Positions 9,208 through 16,868 of a stretch of DNA of 64,000 nt are shown one piece after another. Source of the DNA: an uncultured Paenibacillus sp. (GTDB lineage Bacteria > Bacillota > Bacilli > Paenibacillales > Paenibacillaceae). The stretch's first letter is position 1. Every line of letters starts with the position of its first letter. Location: positions 4,805 through 68,804 of the forward strand of contig CALAWP010000086.1 of the NCBI GenBank assembly GCA_937895345.1, written 5' to 3'. The notes below the pieces were generated by a model, which was not told the DNA's origin, did no database searches, and saw nothing but the letters and a program-made list of their open reading frames with translations. Made by a program: the position numbers and the translations under genes.

Positions 9208-10503
9208 ATGACAATCGGCAAGCAGGAGCGCGGAGCTCGCTGGGAAAGGCTCGCAGCTATGGCGCAGAAGGCGGAAGACAAGGCGTCGTCTTCCTTTCGC
9301 CGCGCCCAGCGCATCGCGGAACATAATCAATGGAAGGTGATCGAGGCGTTCAGACGCCATCAGGTAAGCGATTTTCATTTTTCCGGCTCGACGGGCTACG
9401 GATACAACGACCGCGGCCGTGAGGTGCTCGAGCGGGTTTATGCGGATGTGTTCGGCGCGGAGGCGGCGCTGGTGAGACCCCATTTCGCCTCCGGCACGCA
9501 TACGATCGCCTGCGCGCTGTTCGGATTGCTGCGGCCGGGCGACGAGCTGCTGTATATAACGGGCAAGCCGTATGACACGCTGCATAAGGTGATCGGCAGC
9601 CCCGGCGACGGAACGGGTTCGCTCCGCGACTGGGGCGTATCTTACCGGGAAGTCGCCCTGCTGCCGGACGGAAACGTGGATTGGGAAGGCGTGAGGAACG
9701 CGGTGACGGACCGGACGAAGGTGATCGGCATCCAGCGGTCCCGAGGCTACGATTGGCGGGCTTCCTTCACCGTGGCCGAAATCGGCGAAATGACCCGTTA
9801 TGTCAAAGAAATTCGCGGCGACCTGTCCGTGTTCGTAGACAATTGCTACGGCGAATTTACGGAATTGACGGAGCCGACGGAAGTCGGGGCCGATCTGATC
9901 GCGGGCTCGCTGATCAAAAATCCGGGTGGCGGCCTGGCGGATACAGGCGGTTATTTGGCCGGCACTCAAAGGGCGGTCGAAGCGGCCTCCTACCGTCTGA
10001 CGGCTCCCGGCATCGGCGGGGAGGTCGGCGCGACGCTGGGATCGCTGAGAGCGATGTACCAAGGATTGTTTATGGCCCCGCATATCGTCGGACAGGCCGT
10101 TCAAGGGAGCATTTTGGCCGCCGCCTTGTTCGAGGAGCTTGGCTTCGAGTCGAAGCCGGGATGGTCGGAGCCGCGTACCGACTTGATCCAAGCCGTCCGG
10201 TTCGGAAGCGAGAAGCATCTGATTGCGTTTGTGCAGGGGATCCAGGCGGCGGCCGCGGTCGACGCCCATGTGGTGCCCGAGCCGTGGGATATGCCCGGAT
10301 ACGACAATCCCGTCATTATGGCGGCGGGCACCTTCATTCAGGGGGGCAGCCTGGAGCTGTCGGCGGACGCGCCGATCCGCGAGCCGTACATCGCGTACAT
10401 GCAGGGCGGACTGACTTATGCGCACGCCAAATACGGCGTGCTGCACGCGTTGGACAAGCTGGCGGAGGCGGGATTAATTGTGATTAAACCTAACATAACT
10501 TGA
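9208..10503 (+). CDS. ynbB: PLP-dependent enzyme of the methionine gamma-lyase / aluminium resistance family
   Basis: 431 residues of the fold-type I PLP family annotated as aluminium resistance or methionine gamma-lyase family (B. subtilis YnbB). Visible are STGYGYNDRGREVLE near the N-terminus, the cofactor-phosphate region RPHFASGTHTI, and the Schiff-base lysine context GSLIKNPGGGLADTGGY. Its substrate is not known. The 3' end contains the GlnR box of the next operon. Start at 9208 is preceded by AGAGGAG. Confidence 0.88.
   Translation: MTIGKQERGARWERLAAMAQKAEDKASSSFRRAQRIAEHNQWKVIEAFRRHQVSDFHFSGSTGYGYNDRGREVLERVYADVFGAEAALVRPHFASGTHTIACALFGLLRPGDELLYITGKPYDTLHKVIGSPGDGTGSLRDWGVSYREVALLPDGNVDWEGVRNAVTDRTKVIGIQRSRGYDWRASFTVAEIGEMTRYVKEIRGDLSVFVDNCYGEFTELTEPTEVGADLIAGSLIKNPGGGLADTGGYLAGTQRAVEAASYRLTAPGIGGEVGATLGSLRAMYQGLFMAPHIVGQAVQGSILAAALFEELGFESKPGWSEPRTDLIQAVRFGSEKHLIAFVQGIQAAAAVDAHVVPEPWDMPGYDNPVIMAAGTFIQGGSLELSADAPIREPYIAYMQGGLTYAHAKYGVLHALDKLAEAGLIVIKPNIT
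10479..10495. promoter_or_regulatory. GlnR/TnrA-type operator
   Basis: TGTGA-N7-TAACA matches the GlnR/TnrA consensus TGTNA-N7-TNACA at every defined base. It lies 4 bases upstream of the -35 box of glnRA and inside the last codons of ynbB, consistent with nitrogen-dependent repression by GlnR. Confidence 0.88.
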
Positions 10504-10528
10504 CACATTTCCAGCTCATGGATACAAT
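10500..10528 (+). promoter_or_regulatory. Sigma-A promoter of glnRA
   Basis: Perfect -35 TTGACA (10500-10505), 17-base spacer, -10 TACAAT (10523-10528), placing the transcription start about 30 bases before glnR. Confidence 0.9.
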
Positions 10529-10564
10529 AGTGCTATAAAAGAGCGACTGGAAGGTTGATGCGAT

Positions 10565-10975
10565 ATGGCTGATGAAATTCGCAGAAATATGGCGTTGTTT
10601 CCGATTGGCATTGTCATGAAGCTGACGGATTTAACGGCCAGGCAAATCCGTTATTACGAACAGCATGAGCTGATTGTACCCGCCAGAACCGCTGGCAACC
10701 AGAGGTTGTTCTCGTTCAACGACGTGGAACGTCTGCTGGAAATCAAGTCCCTGATCGAGAAAGGCGTCAACATCGCCGGCATCAAGCAAGTTATGAATCC
10801 GGTTTCTAAAGAATCGGAGGAAGCGACGACGGTCAGCGAACAGTCCGAGGTTACGCGGCGGGAGCTGTCCGACCAGCAGCTTCACCGGCTGCTGAAGCAG
10901 CAGCTGCTGGAGAAGAGACCGGGCAAGGCGTCCTTGATTCAAGGGCAATTGTCCCGTTTTTTGCACAAACGTTGA
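10565..10975 (+). CDS. glnR: MerR-family nitrogen repressor GlnR
   Basis: 136 residues. The N-terminal winged helix-turn-helix contains FPIGIVMKLTDLTARQIRYYEQ and the MerR recognition region RLFSFNDVERLLEIK. The short C-terminal tail, rich in Gln/Leu/Lys, is the part that senses feedback-inhibited glutamine synthetase in Bacillus. The ATG has GGAAGG about 11 bases upstream. It is followed 33 bp later by glnA and carries its own operator upstream, so the pair is an autoregulated operon. Confidence 0.95.
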   Translation: MADEIRRNMALFPIGIVMKLTDLTARQIRYYEQHELIVPARTAGNQRLFSFNDVERLLEIKSLIEKGVNIAGIKQVMNPVSKESEEATTVSEQSEVTRRELSDQQLHRLLKQQLLEKRPGKASLIQGQLSRFLHKR

Positions 10976-11008
10976 TCCATTCGATTCCGAACCTAAGGAG
11001 ATGATACT

Positions 11009-12337
11009 GTGGGCTACACGAAAGAGGATATCAAGCGCATTGCGAAAGAGGAAAACGTCCGTTTCATCCGTTTGCAATTTACCGACTTGCTTGGCTCCAT
11101 CAAAAACGTTGAAATACCGGTAAGCCAGCTGGACAAAGCTTTGGACAACAAAATGATGTTCGACGGTTCTTCGATCGAAGGCTACGTGCGGATTGAGGAA
11201 TCCGATATGTACTTGTACCCGGATCTGGACACTTGGGTCGTCTTCCCGTGGGTGACGGAGGACCGCGTCGCCCGGCTCATTTGCGACATCTACATGCCGG
11301 ACGGCACGCCGTTTGCCGGAGATCCGCGCGGCATTCTGAAGCGCGCGCTGAAGGAAGCGGAGGAGATGGGCTTCACGGCGATGAACGTCGGTCCCGAGCC
11401 GGAGTTTTTCCTGTTCAAGACCGACGATCGGGGCGAGCCGACGACCGAGCTGAACGACCAGGGCGGCTACTTCGACCTGGCGCCGATGGACATGGGCGAG
11501 AACTGCCGGCGCGACATCGTGCTGACGCTGGAGGAAATGGGCTTCGAAATCGAGGCGTCCCATCACGAAGTGGCGCCGGGGCAGCACGAAATCGACTTTA
11601 AATATGCCGACGCCATCAAGGCGGCGGACCAGATTCAGACGTTCAAGCTCGTCGTCAAGACGATCGCGCGCGTGCACGGACTGCACGCCACGTTTATGCC
11701 GAAGCCGCTGTTCGGCGTTAACGGCTCCGGCATGCATTGCCACGTCTCCTTGTTCCAAGGCAATGAGAATACGTTCTACGACGAGAAGGACAAGCTGGGC
11801 TTAAGCGATACGGCCCGTTACTTTATGGCCGGCATTCTGAAGCACGCGCGCGCCATGGCCGCCATTACGAATCCGACGGTCAACTCCTACAAGCGGCTCG
11901 TACCGGGATACGAAGCGCCTTGTTATGTGGCCTGGTCCGCGAGCAACCGCTCGCCGATGATTCGCATACCGGCATCGCGGGGCTTGTCTACGCGCGTTGA
12001 GATTAGGAATCCCGATCCGGCCGCGAATCCGTACCTGGCGCTCGCCGTTATGCTGAAGGCCGGCCTGGACGGCATCAAGCAGAAATCGGCGCTGCCGGCG
12101 CCGACGGACCGCAACATCTACATTATGTCGGAAGAAGAGCGCCTCGACGTTGGCATTCCGAGCTTGCCTGTCGACCTGAAGGAAGCGCTGAACGAAATGA
12201 TCCGCAGCGACGTCGTCTGCGAAGCTCTCGGCGATCACGCTTTGGCTCACTTCTATGAGCTGAAGGAAATCGAATGGGATATGTATTTGACGCAAGTCCA
12301 TCAGTGGGAGAGAGACCAGTATTTGACGCATTATTGA
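11009..12337 (+). CDS. glnA: Glutamine synthetase type I
   Basis: 442 residues; makes glutamine from glutamate, ammonia and ATP as a dodecamer. Signature regions: FDGSSIEGYVRIEESDMYLYPD, the ATP-binding and catalytic stretch around NGSGMHCHVSLF, the PSYKRL-like VNSYKRLVPGYEAPCYVAWS loop and NPDPAANPYLALAVMLKAG. Size and the GlnR linkage indicate the GSI-alpha type, which is feedback-regulated rather than adenylylated. GTG start with TAAGGAG 8 bases upstream. Confidence 0.97.
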   Translation: MGYTKEDIKRIAKEENVRFIRLQFTDLLGSIKNVEIPVSQLDKALDNKMMFDGSSIEGYVRIEESDMYLYPDLDTWVVFPWVTEDRVARLICDIYMPDGTPFAGDPRGILKRALKEAEEMGFTAMNVGPEPEFFLFKTDDRGEPTTELNDQGGYFDLAPMDMGENCRRDIVLTLEEMGFEIEASHHEVAPGQHEIDFKYADAIKAADQIQTFKLVVKTIARVHGLHATFMPKPLFGVNGSGMHCHVSLFQGNENTFYDEKDKLGLSDTARYFMAGILKHARAMAAITNPTVNSYKRLVPGYEAPCYVAWSASNRSPMIRIPASRGLSTRVEIRNPDPAANPYLALAVMLKAGLDGIKQKSALPAPTDRNIYIMSEEERLDVGIPSLPVDLKEALNEMIRSDVVCEALGDHALAHFYELKEIEWDMYLTQVHQWERDQYLTHY

Positions 12338-12371
12338 TGCGAGTACCGTCCGGCCGAGGCGCCGGATGAGG

Positions 12372-12443
12372 AAGGCTGTCCGGCCGCCTGCGTTCATCGG
12401 GCAACTCCGATGCGCGCACGGCTGCGGACAGCCTTCTTTTTTT
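12372..12443 (+). terminator. Terminator after glnA
   Basis: AAGGCTGTCCG (12372-12382) pairs with CGGACAGCCTT (12425-12435) across a 42-base loop, followed by CTTTTTTT. Confidence 0.8.
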
Positions 12444-12719
12444 GTCTGCTTTGTTCCTATGCGAAAGCTCTATTGGTCATTTCGAGATGCTTGCAGGATA
12501 TAGATCGATGGAACACAACTGTCGCTCAAAATGATGGATCTATTCGAGGTAACATGGCTGAACGATAATTCGCCCAAAACGGTGGATTTGGCCTTGTTGC
12601 TGTGTTGAGATGGAACATTAATCGTACCTTTCTCCGGAAATGACGATGCTGCCGGGCTGTGCCTGCAATCGCTCGTCCGGTCCGCTCTTCATCGACAACC
12701 TCGCCGCTGTCCGTCAGCA

Positions 12720-12849
12720 TCCTCCTTCATCCAACCCGCTACATTCGCTCCTTCATCCAACCCGCTACATTCGCTCCTTCATCCATACCGATGCACTTGC
12801 TCCTTTATCCATACCGACGCACTCGCTCCTTCACCCGCACCGGAAAACT
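12720..12849. repeat. 26-bp tandem repeat, five degenerate units
   Basis: Units start at 12720, 12746, 12772, 12798 and 12824. Units 1 and 2 are nearly identical (core CTCCTTCATCCAACCCGCTA); units 3 to 5 diverge progressively toward CTCCTTYAYCCATACCGAYG. The strand is pyrimidine-rich, low in G. No protein or RNA function is evident. Confidence 0.8.
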
Positions 12850-12927
12850 TGCGCTGTTACTACAATCGCTCTGCTCAACAGGCTGGGGCGAGGAAGACTC
12901 GACCTCATAATATTAACAGCGGCAACC

Positions 12928-12961
12928 AAAAAAAAGATCGGCCTGTGCAAGGCCGATCTTT
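12928..12961. terminator. Terminator of lexA (minus strand), possibly bidirectional
   Basis: AAAGATCGGCC and GGCCGATCTTT form an 11-bp perfect stem with a 7-base loop. Read on the minus strand it is followed by a T run (complement of the A run at 12928-12935), as expected downstream of lexA. Confidence 0.85.
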
Positions 12962-13051
12962 CAATTTTCGGGTTATGTACCCGTCAGCGATCCAAACTTC
13001 CGGATGATGGACAGGCTGGCGCCAACCGTCTTTCGATAACGGGTCAACCGG

Positions 13052-13672
13052 TCAGTGCATGTCGCGGAACAGGCCGATCACCTTGCCGAGGATGCTGACG
13101 TTGTTCAGCAAGATCGGCTGCATGGTCGGGTTTTCCGGCTGCAGGCGGATATGGTCCTTCTCCTTGTAGAACGTCTTCACCGTCGCTTCGTCGTCTTCCG
13201 TCATGGCCACTACGATGTCGCCGTTGTTGGCCGTCTGCTGCTGGCGGACGATGACATAGTCCCCGTTCTGGATGCCGGCCTCGATCATGCTGTCGCCGAT
13301 GACGTTCAATATAAATACGTTATGATCTCCCACAAGACCTTTCGGAAGCGGGAAGTAGTCTTCAATATTTTCCGTTGCCGTGATCGGCATGCCCGCGGTA
13401 ACCTTGCCCACGACGGGAACTTGCGCGACCGGCAGGCTGACGACGTTGTCGTCCTCGTCCTGGTTCAAAATCTCGATGGCGCGGGGTTTCGTCGGGTCTC
13501 TGCGGATGAATCCCTTCTTCTCCAGGCGGTCCAGATGACCGTGTACCGTCGAGCTGGACTGCAAGCCTACTGCCTCGGCGATTTCGCGTACGGATGGCGG
13601 ATATCCTTTCTCGCGCACTTCTTTCTTGATGAAGTCCAATATCGTCAGCTGGCGCTTGGAAATCTTCGTCAC
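13052..13672 (-). CDS. lexA: SOS transcriptional repressor LexA
   Basis: Winged helix-turn-helix N-terminus (YPPSVREIAEAVGLQSSSTVHGHL) and a C-terminal S24 self-cleavage domain: cleavage site context GKVTAGMP, catalytic serine in GDSMIEAG, catalytic lysine in EATVKTF. I chose the GTG at 13672 (206 residues, starting MTKISKRQL like B. subtilis LexA) because GGAG lies 8 bases upstream; an ATG at 13687 is the alternative. It is transcribed divergently from yneA and the shared region carries four LexA boxes. Confidence 0.96.
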   Translation of the reverse strand: MTKISKRQLTILDFIKKEVREKGYPPSVREIAEAVGLQSSSTVHGHLDRLEKKGFIRRDPTKPRAIEILNQDEDDNVVSLPVAQVPVVGKVTAGMPITATENIEDYFPLPKGLVGDHNVFILNVIGDSMIEAGIQNGDYVIVRQQQTANNGDIVVAMTEDDEATVKTFYKEKDHIRLQPENPTMQPILLNNVSILGKVIGLFRDMH

Positions 13673-13704
13673 CTGCATCATCTCCATTTCTTGTATTGTG
13701 TCAA

Positions 13705-13733
13705 ATTATAACACAGAACCGGAGTTCGTACAA
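13705..13733 (-). promoter_or_regulatory. lexA promoter
   Basis: On the minus strand: -10 TATAAT (13710-13705), 17-base spacer, -35 TTGTAC (13733-13728). A LexA box fills the spacer, so the gene should be autorepressed. Confidence 0.75.
13715..13728. promoter_or_regulatory. LexA box 1 (lexA side)
   Basis: GAAC-CGGA-GTTC core (13716-13727), followed by G, matching the Bacillus DinR/LexA pattern GAAC-N4-GTTC. Lies between -35 and -10 of lexA. Confidence 0.85.
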
Positions 13734-13744
13734 ACATAAGTTCC

Positions 13745-13758
13745 GGAACGGAGGTTCG
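13745..13758. promoter_or_regulatory. LexA box 2 (lexA side)
   Basis: GAAC-GGAG-GTTC core at 13746-13757, centred 30 bp from box 1 and upstream of the lexA -35 region. Confidence 0.8.
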
Positions 13759-13768
13759 TATTTTGGTG

Positions 13769-13797
13769 TTGACGCAAACATCCGTTCGTGTTATTCT
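13769..13797 (+). promoter_or_regulatory. yneA promoter
   Basis: -35 TTGACG (13769-13774), 17-base spacer, -10 TATTCT (13792-13797). LexA boxes lie in the spacer and just downstream of the -10. Confidence 0.8.
13775..13788. promoter_or_regulatory. LexA box 3 (yneA side)
   Basis: CAAACATCCGTTCG, a 12 of 14 match to CGAACRNRYGTTYG, directly abutting the yneA -35 box. Confidence 0.65.
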
Positions 13798-13803
13798 AAT
13801 AAC

Positions 13804-13817
13804 AGAACAAATGTTTG
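13804..13817. promoter_or_regulatory. LexA box 4 (yneA side)
   Basis: AGAACAAATGTTTG, a 13 of 14 match to CGAACRNRYGTTYG, located at the expected yneA transcription start. Confidence 0.85.
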
Positions 13818-13828
13818 GGGTGTTGATC

Positions 13829-14209
13829 ATGATGCTGATGAATCCTAGTTCTTACCGTTCCATACATACACAGAGATCGGAAGCCGGAGTAACCGGGGCG
13901 CTGCGCCGTCGGCGATTGGCGTTCATCGGGCGCCATGCGCTTAAGCTGCTTGCGGCGGCAGCCTTGTTCTTGCTAGTCTTTACCGGCCTGTCGTTGGCAG
14001 GCACTTCCGCATCCGGCGATATTACCCGCCCAGCGGAAGGAGAGACGGTCTTTACGGTAGGGAGCGGCGACACGCTCTGGTCCATCGCCAATCATCATTT
14101 CGACAATCAAGACACCGGATTTGTCGTATTTGCCATTAAGGAACGAAATAGGCTGTCCAATTCGACCATTTTCCCTGGACAAGTGCTGATCATACCCAAG
14201 TTAAATTGA
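13829..14209 (+). CDS. yneA: SOS cell-division inhibitor YneA-like, LysM protein
   Basis: 126 residues. One membrane segment (FIGRHALKLLAAAALFLLVF, roughly 27-52) is followed by a C-terminal LysM domain (VGSGDTLWSIANHHF ... FPGQVLIIPKLN). Same architecture and divergent placement next to lexA as B. subtilis YneA, which delays septation during DNA damage. The start at 13829 fits GGGGTG about 7 bases upstream; the frame is open further up, but that part contains the promoter. Sequence identity with YneA cannot be measured here, so the call rests on context plus domain order. Confidence 0.87.
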   Translation: MMLMNPSSYRSIHTQRSEAGVTGALRRRRLAFIGRHALKLLAAAALFLLVFTGLSLAGTSASGDITRPAEGETVFTVGSGDTLWSIANHHFDNQDTGFVVFAIKERNRLSNSTIFPGQVLIIPKLN

Positions 14210-14295
14210 AGCGACGTCTGTCCTTCAGTTCCTGGACGGACTTATCCTATAAGTTATTAAACTGTTCTATCCATCATCAAGGACTTTGCTGCAGG

Positions 14296-14332
14296 CAGCA
14301 GCGCCAATCAAATTCCGGCGCTGCTGTTTTTT
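14296..14332 (+). terminator. Terminator after yneA
   Basis: CAGCAGCGCC (14296-14305) pairs with GGCGCTGCTG (14317-14326), then TTTTTT. Confidence 0.9.
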
Positions 14333-14430
14333 GTTGATCGCTGCCCCTCTTCGATGACCTTGACAATGGGACCGTCGAAATGTCAAAGTAGGGAATAGAA
14401 TGTTGCCAGCAAGAGAGGAGTGGAGCTCAG

Positions 14431-14625
14431 ATGAATATGGACAAGCTGATTGCCCGGATTAACGAGTTGTCCCGGAAAAACAAGTCGGAAGGCTTGACGG
14501 ACGCGGAAACGAAGGAACGCGACGAATTGCGCCAGCAATATTTGAACAATTTTAAACGCAATTTCCGGCAGCAATTGGATTCTATCAAATATGTAGAAGA
14601 TGAAGAAAGCAACGTGAAGCATTAA
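14431..14625 (+). CDS. ynzC: DUF896 / UPF0291 family protein YnzC
   Basis: 64 residues, all helical, beginning MNMDKLIARINELSRKNKSEGLT and containing the family pattern ERDELRQQYLNNFKRNFRQQL. In B. subtilis ynzC belongs to the yneA SOS operon; here a terminator separates them, so it may be transcribed on its own. Function unknown. An internal ATG at 14437 would give a start 2 residues shorter. Confidence 0.9.
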   Translation: MNMDKLIARINELSRKNKSEGLTDAETKERDELRQQYLNNFKRNFRQQLDSIKYVEDEESNVKH

Positions 14626-14644
14626 GTCGGGAGGAGAATGAAGC

Positions 14645-15151
14645 TTGTCCAGATCCTGGGAGCGCAAAGTGCGCAAAAATATGAGCCAGTTGAACAAGAA
14701 GCAGAAGAAGCAAGGCGGGGGGCCCGTAATTGTTCAGGGGGACCGTGCCGTGCGTCATACCGGACGCAACTATTTCGCGCCGATATTGCTGCTTTTGTTC
14801 GTGGCGCTTTATAATGTGCTGATGTTTACTAATCCCGCTTTTGAGCCGGATGCGATGCATTGGATAATCGTGGCGTGTTACATCGGCTTATCGGCGCTGT
14901 TTTTTTTCAGAAGACCGTATTTGGCCATTGGCAAGGACTATGTGCAGTCCCGCCGTTTTACGGGCGACAAACGGCTGACGGCTTCCGATATTAAAGAGAT
15001 CAAGACGCAGTCCGGCTATGTCTTTATCGTGCCGAACAAAGGAGCCAGCTGGGGTTTTTCCCGCTTCTTGAACCGCTACGATACCGACGAAATGGCTGCG
15101 CAGCTGAAATCGTTCGCGGAAAAGAACCGCATTTCGATCGATCAGCAGTAG
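14645..15151 (+). CDS. Uncharacterised two-segment membrane protein
   Basis: 168 residues from a TTG start with GGGAGGAG upstream. A very basic N-terminus (RKVRKNMSQLNKKQKKQ) precedes two membrane segments (about 44-62 and 72-92); the cytoplasmic C-terminal third (VQSRRFTGDKRLTASDIKEIK ... WGFSRFLNRYDTDEMAAQL) resembles the fold pattern of bacterial pleckstrin-like (bPH) domains, which is a weak inference. Follows ynzC by 19 bp and probably shares its transcript. Confidence 0.75.
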   Translation: MSRSWERKVRKNMSQLNKKQKKQGGGPVIVQGDRAVRHTGRNYFAPILLLLFVALYNVLMFTNPAFEPDAMHWIIVACYIGLSALFFFRRPYLAIGKDYVQSRRFTGDKRLTASDIKEIKTQSGYVFIVPNKGASWGFSRFLNRYDTDEMAAQLKSFAEKNRISIDQQ

Positions 15152-15258
15152 CGGAACGGCAGCTAATGCAAGGTGAACTCGAGAATCACACGAAACAAGC
15201 GGAAGCGATCGGAAATCGATTCCTCATGCGGCTTGGCCCTAAGTTGTGATATTCATTC

Positions 15259-15295
15259 GTTCAACTTATATAGATCGGCGGTTCAACAATTATAG
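15259..15295. repeat. Direct repeat upstream of the HAD gene
   Basis: GTTCAACTTATATAG (15259-15273) and GTTCAACAATTATAG (15281-15295), 22 bp apart, lie just upstream of the ribosome binding site of the next gene. Could be a duplicated promoter element or operator. Confidence 0.5.
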
Positions 15296-15318
15296 ACAGT
15301 ATGGGAGAGTAAAGAAAA

Positions 15319-16107
15319 ATGGCAAAACAAGCGGTATTATTTGATCTTGACGATACGCTGCTGTGGGACGAGCGCAGCGTCAAGGAGGCGTTTGAAGCGA
15401 CGTGCAGAGCGGGTTCGGAGGCTGCCGGCGTCGATCCGGAACGGCTGGAGCAAGCGGTTCGCGCAGCAGCGAGGACGCTTTACGAATCGTACGAAACGTT
15501 TCCGTTTACGAAGATGATCGGCATTAACCCGTTTGAAGGACTGTGGGCCAACTTTGCCGCGGGCGAGCAGGAAGAGTTTCGCAAGCTGCAGAAGCTGGCG
15601 CCGGGCTACCGCAAAGCGGCATGGACGCAAGGCCTGAAGTCGCTGGGCGTGGACAACGAGGCGCTGGGCGCGGAGCTGGCGGAGCGGTTTCCCGCGGAAC
15701 GGCGTTCAAGACCGATCGTTTATGACGAAACGTTTCGCGTGCTGGATGCGCTCAAGGGCAAATACAAGCTGCTGCTGCTGACGAACGGCTCTCCGGATTT
15801 GCAGCAGGAGAAGCTGGACGGCGTCCCCGAACTGATTCCTTATTTCGATCATATCGTCATATCTGGAAACTTCGGTCAAGGGAAGCCCGCCGCCGCCATT
15901 TTCCGTCATGCGCTGGAGAAGCTGGGCATCGAGCCCGAACACGGCATTATGGTCGGCGACAAGCTGACAACCGACATTTTGGGCGCGAATACGATCGGTA
16001 TGACGTCCGTATGGATCAATCGGCACGGCATGGAACGCAGCGACGAAATTGTGCCGACCTACGAGATTGCCAGCTTGGACGAGCTGCTGCAAATTCTGGA
16101 GAAATAA
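15319..16107 (+). CDS. HAD-superfamily phosphatase (subclass IA)
   Basis: 262 residues. Motif I is FDLDDTLLW (nucleophile Asp and acid/base Asp), motif II LLTNGS, the lysine lies in GQGKPAAAIF and motif IV is MVGDKLTTDILGA. The alpha-helical cap between motif I and II marks subclass IA, close to YjjG/YsaA-like nucleotidases or small phosphatases. Substrate unknown. Convergent with mtnD; a shared hairpin separates them. Confidence 0.85.
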   Translation: MAKQAVLFDLDDTLLWDERSVKEAFEATCRAGSEAAGVDPERLEQAVRAAARTLYESYETFPFTKMIGINPFEGLWANFAAGEQEEFRKLQKLAPGYRKAAWTQGLKSLGVDNEALGAELAERFPAERRSRPIVYDETFRVLDALKGKYKLLLLTNGSPDLQQEKLDGVPELIPYFDHIVISGNFGQGKPAAAIFRHALEKLGIEPEHGIMVGDKLTTDILGANTIGMTSVWINRHGMERSDEIVPTYEIASLDELLQILEK

Positions 16108-16124
16108 CGGGTTGAGATACGAAA

Positions 16125-16162
16125 CAAGCCCCTCTGCCGACGTTCCGTCGGAGAGGGGCTTG
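16125..16162. terminator. Bidirectional hairpin between HAD gene and mtnD
   Basis: CAAGCCCCTCTGCCGACG pairs with CGTCGGAGAGGGGCTTG around a 3-base loop, with one unpaired base. T tracts are poor on both sides, but the convergent placement supports a terminator role. Confidence 0.75.
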
Positions 16163-16180
16163 CAAGTTGTTCGGCTTGCC

Positions 16181-16723
16181 TTATTTCGATTGGAATGCCG
16201 CGTCGGCATACGGGTGGGCAATCCAGCCTTCCGTTTCGATGAAGAGGCGCACCGCCACGATTTGGCGGTTTTCCATCAGCGTAAAGAAATGCGGTTTGTT
16301 TTCCGGAACGGAAATGACGTCGCCGGCTTCGAGCTCAACGTCGAAGTAGCCTACGTCGTCCGTGCCTTTAATAATGAAGATGCCTTTACCGGCTGTAATG
16401 GCGCGTACTTCGTCTTCGGTGTGCGTATGCACGTTCTCGAATTTTTTCAGCAGCTCGTCGAGATTGGGCGTCGCGTCGGAAAGGGCGACGATATCCCATG
16501 TTCTGTAGCCGCGGCGGTTGGCCAAATCGCGAATTTCTTCATCGTAAGTAGCCAGAATTTGATTTTTTTCCTCGTCGGACAAAACGAATTTATTTTGCAG
16601 CTCTTGAGGCAGCTTGGCCGGGTTCCAATGCTCGTACAATACCTCTTGGCTCTCCAGAAACGCGCGTACGTTTTCCTCGCCCTTAATACGCTCTTCCGTA
16701 TTGCGGATTCGAATTTCAGCCAT
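16181..16723 (-). CDS. mtnD: Acireductone dioxygenase (methionine salvage)
   Basis: Cupin enzyme that oxidises acireductone to the keto acid precursor of methionine plus formate. Metal ligands are seen in NVHTHTEDEVRAI (HxH plus Glu) and in ENKPHFF (His). The ATG at 16723 (180 residues) is preferred because AAGAGGG lies 7 bases upstream; an ATG at 16729 is too close. No other mtn gene is in the window. It is divergent from metH, another methionine gene. Confidence 0.93.
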   Translation of the reverse strand: MAEIRIRNTEERIKGEENVRAFLESQEVLYEHWNPAKLPQELQNKFVLSDEEKNQILATYDEEIRDLANRRGYRTWDIVALSDATPNLDELLKKFENVHTHTEDEVRAITAGKGIFIIKGTDDVGYFDVELEAGDVISVPENKPHFFTLMENRQIVAVRLFIETEGWIAHPYADAAFQSK

Positions 16724-16754
16724 GTCCATTCCCTCTTTTCCAATAGAAATTAAA

Positions 16755-16835
16755 TGATATAATGCTTATTATAAAACAAACGAAACGTTATGTCGATGGA
16801 TGGTCCTTTTCAGTATGTGACGATTCTGCTAAACT
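16755..16835 (+). promoter_or_regulatory. Candidate metH promoter elements
   Basis: Two extended -10 sequences are visible on the plus strand: TGATATAAT (16755-16763), and TGCTAAACT (16827-16835) with TTTTCA 17 bases upstream of its hexamer. I cannot tell which is used. No SAM or cobalamin riboswitch core is visible in this short region. Confidence 0.4.
16768..16796 (-). promoter_or_regulatory. mtnD promoter
   Basis: Minus strand -10 TATAAT (16773-16768), 17-base spacer, -35 TCGACA (16796-16791), a 5 of 6 match. Confidence 0.7.
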
Positions 16836-16868
16836 ATTGGTTAACGATTTCGGGAAGGGTGTAGCAAA

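Larger units (their letters stand above)
12436..13051. other. Non-coding stretch between glnA and lexA
   Basis: About 600 bases without a supportable gene. It contains a 26-bp tandem repeat (12720-12849) and a bidirectional terminator (12928-12961). Open frames across it (for example 12640-13098) consist of repeat-derived residues and run into the lexA 3' end, so I do not call them. Confidence 0.6.

Noticed and set aside
12640..13098. 152-codon open frame across the tandem repeat
   Set aside because: Built from the 26-bp repeat and runs into the antisense of lexA; no ribosome site.
16730..16868. Possible SAM or cobalamin riboswitch upstream of metH
   Set aside because: The region is too short and lacks the S-box and B12-box motifs.
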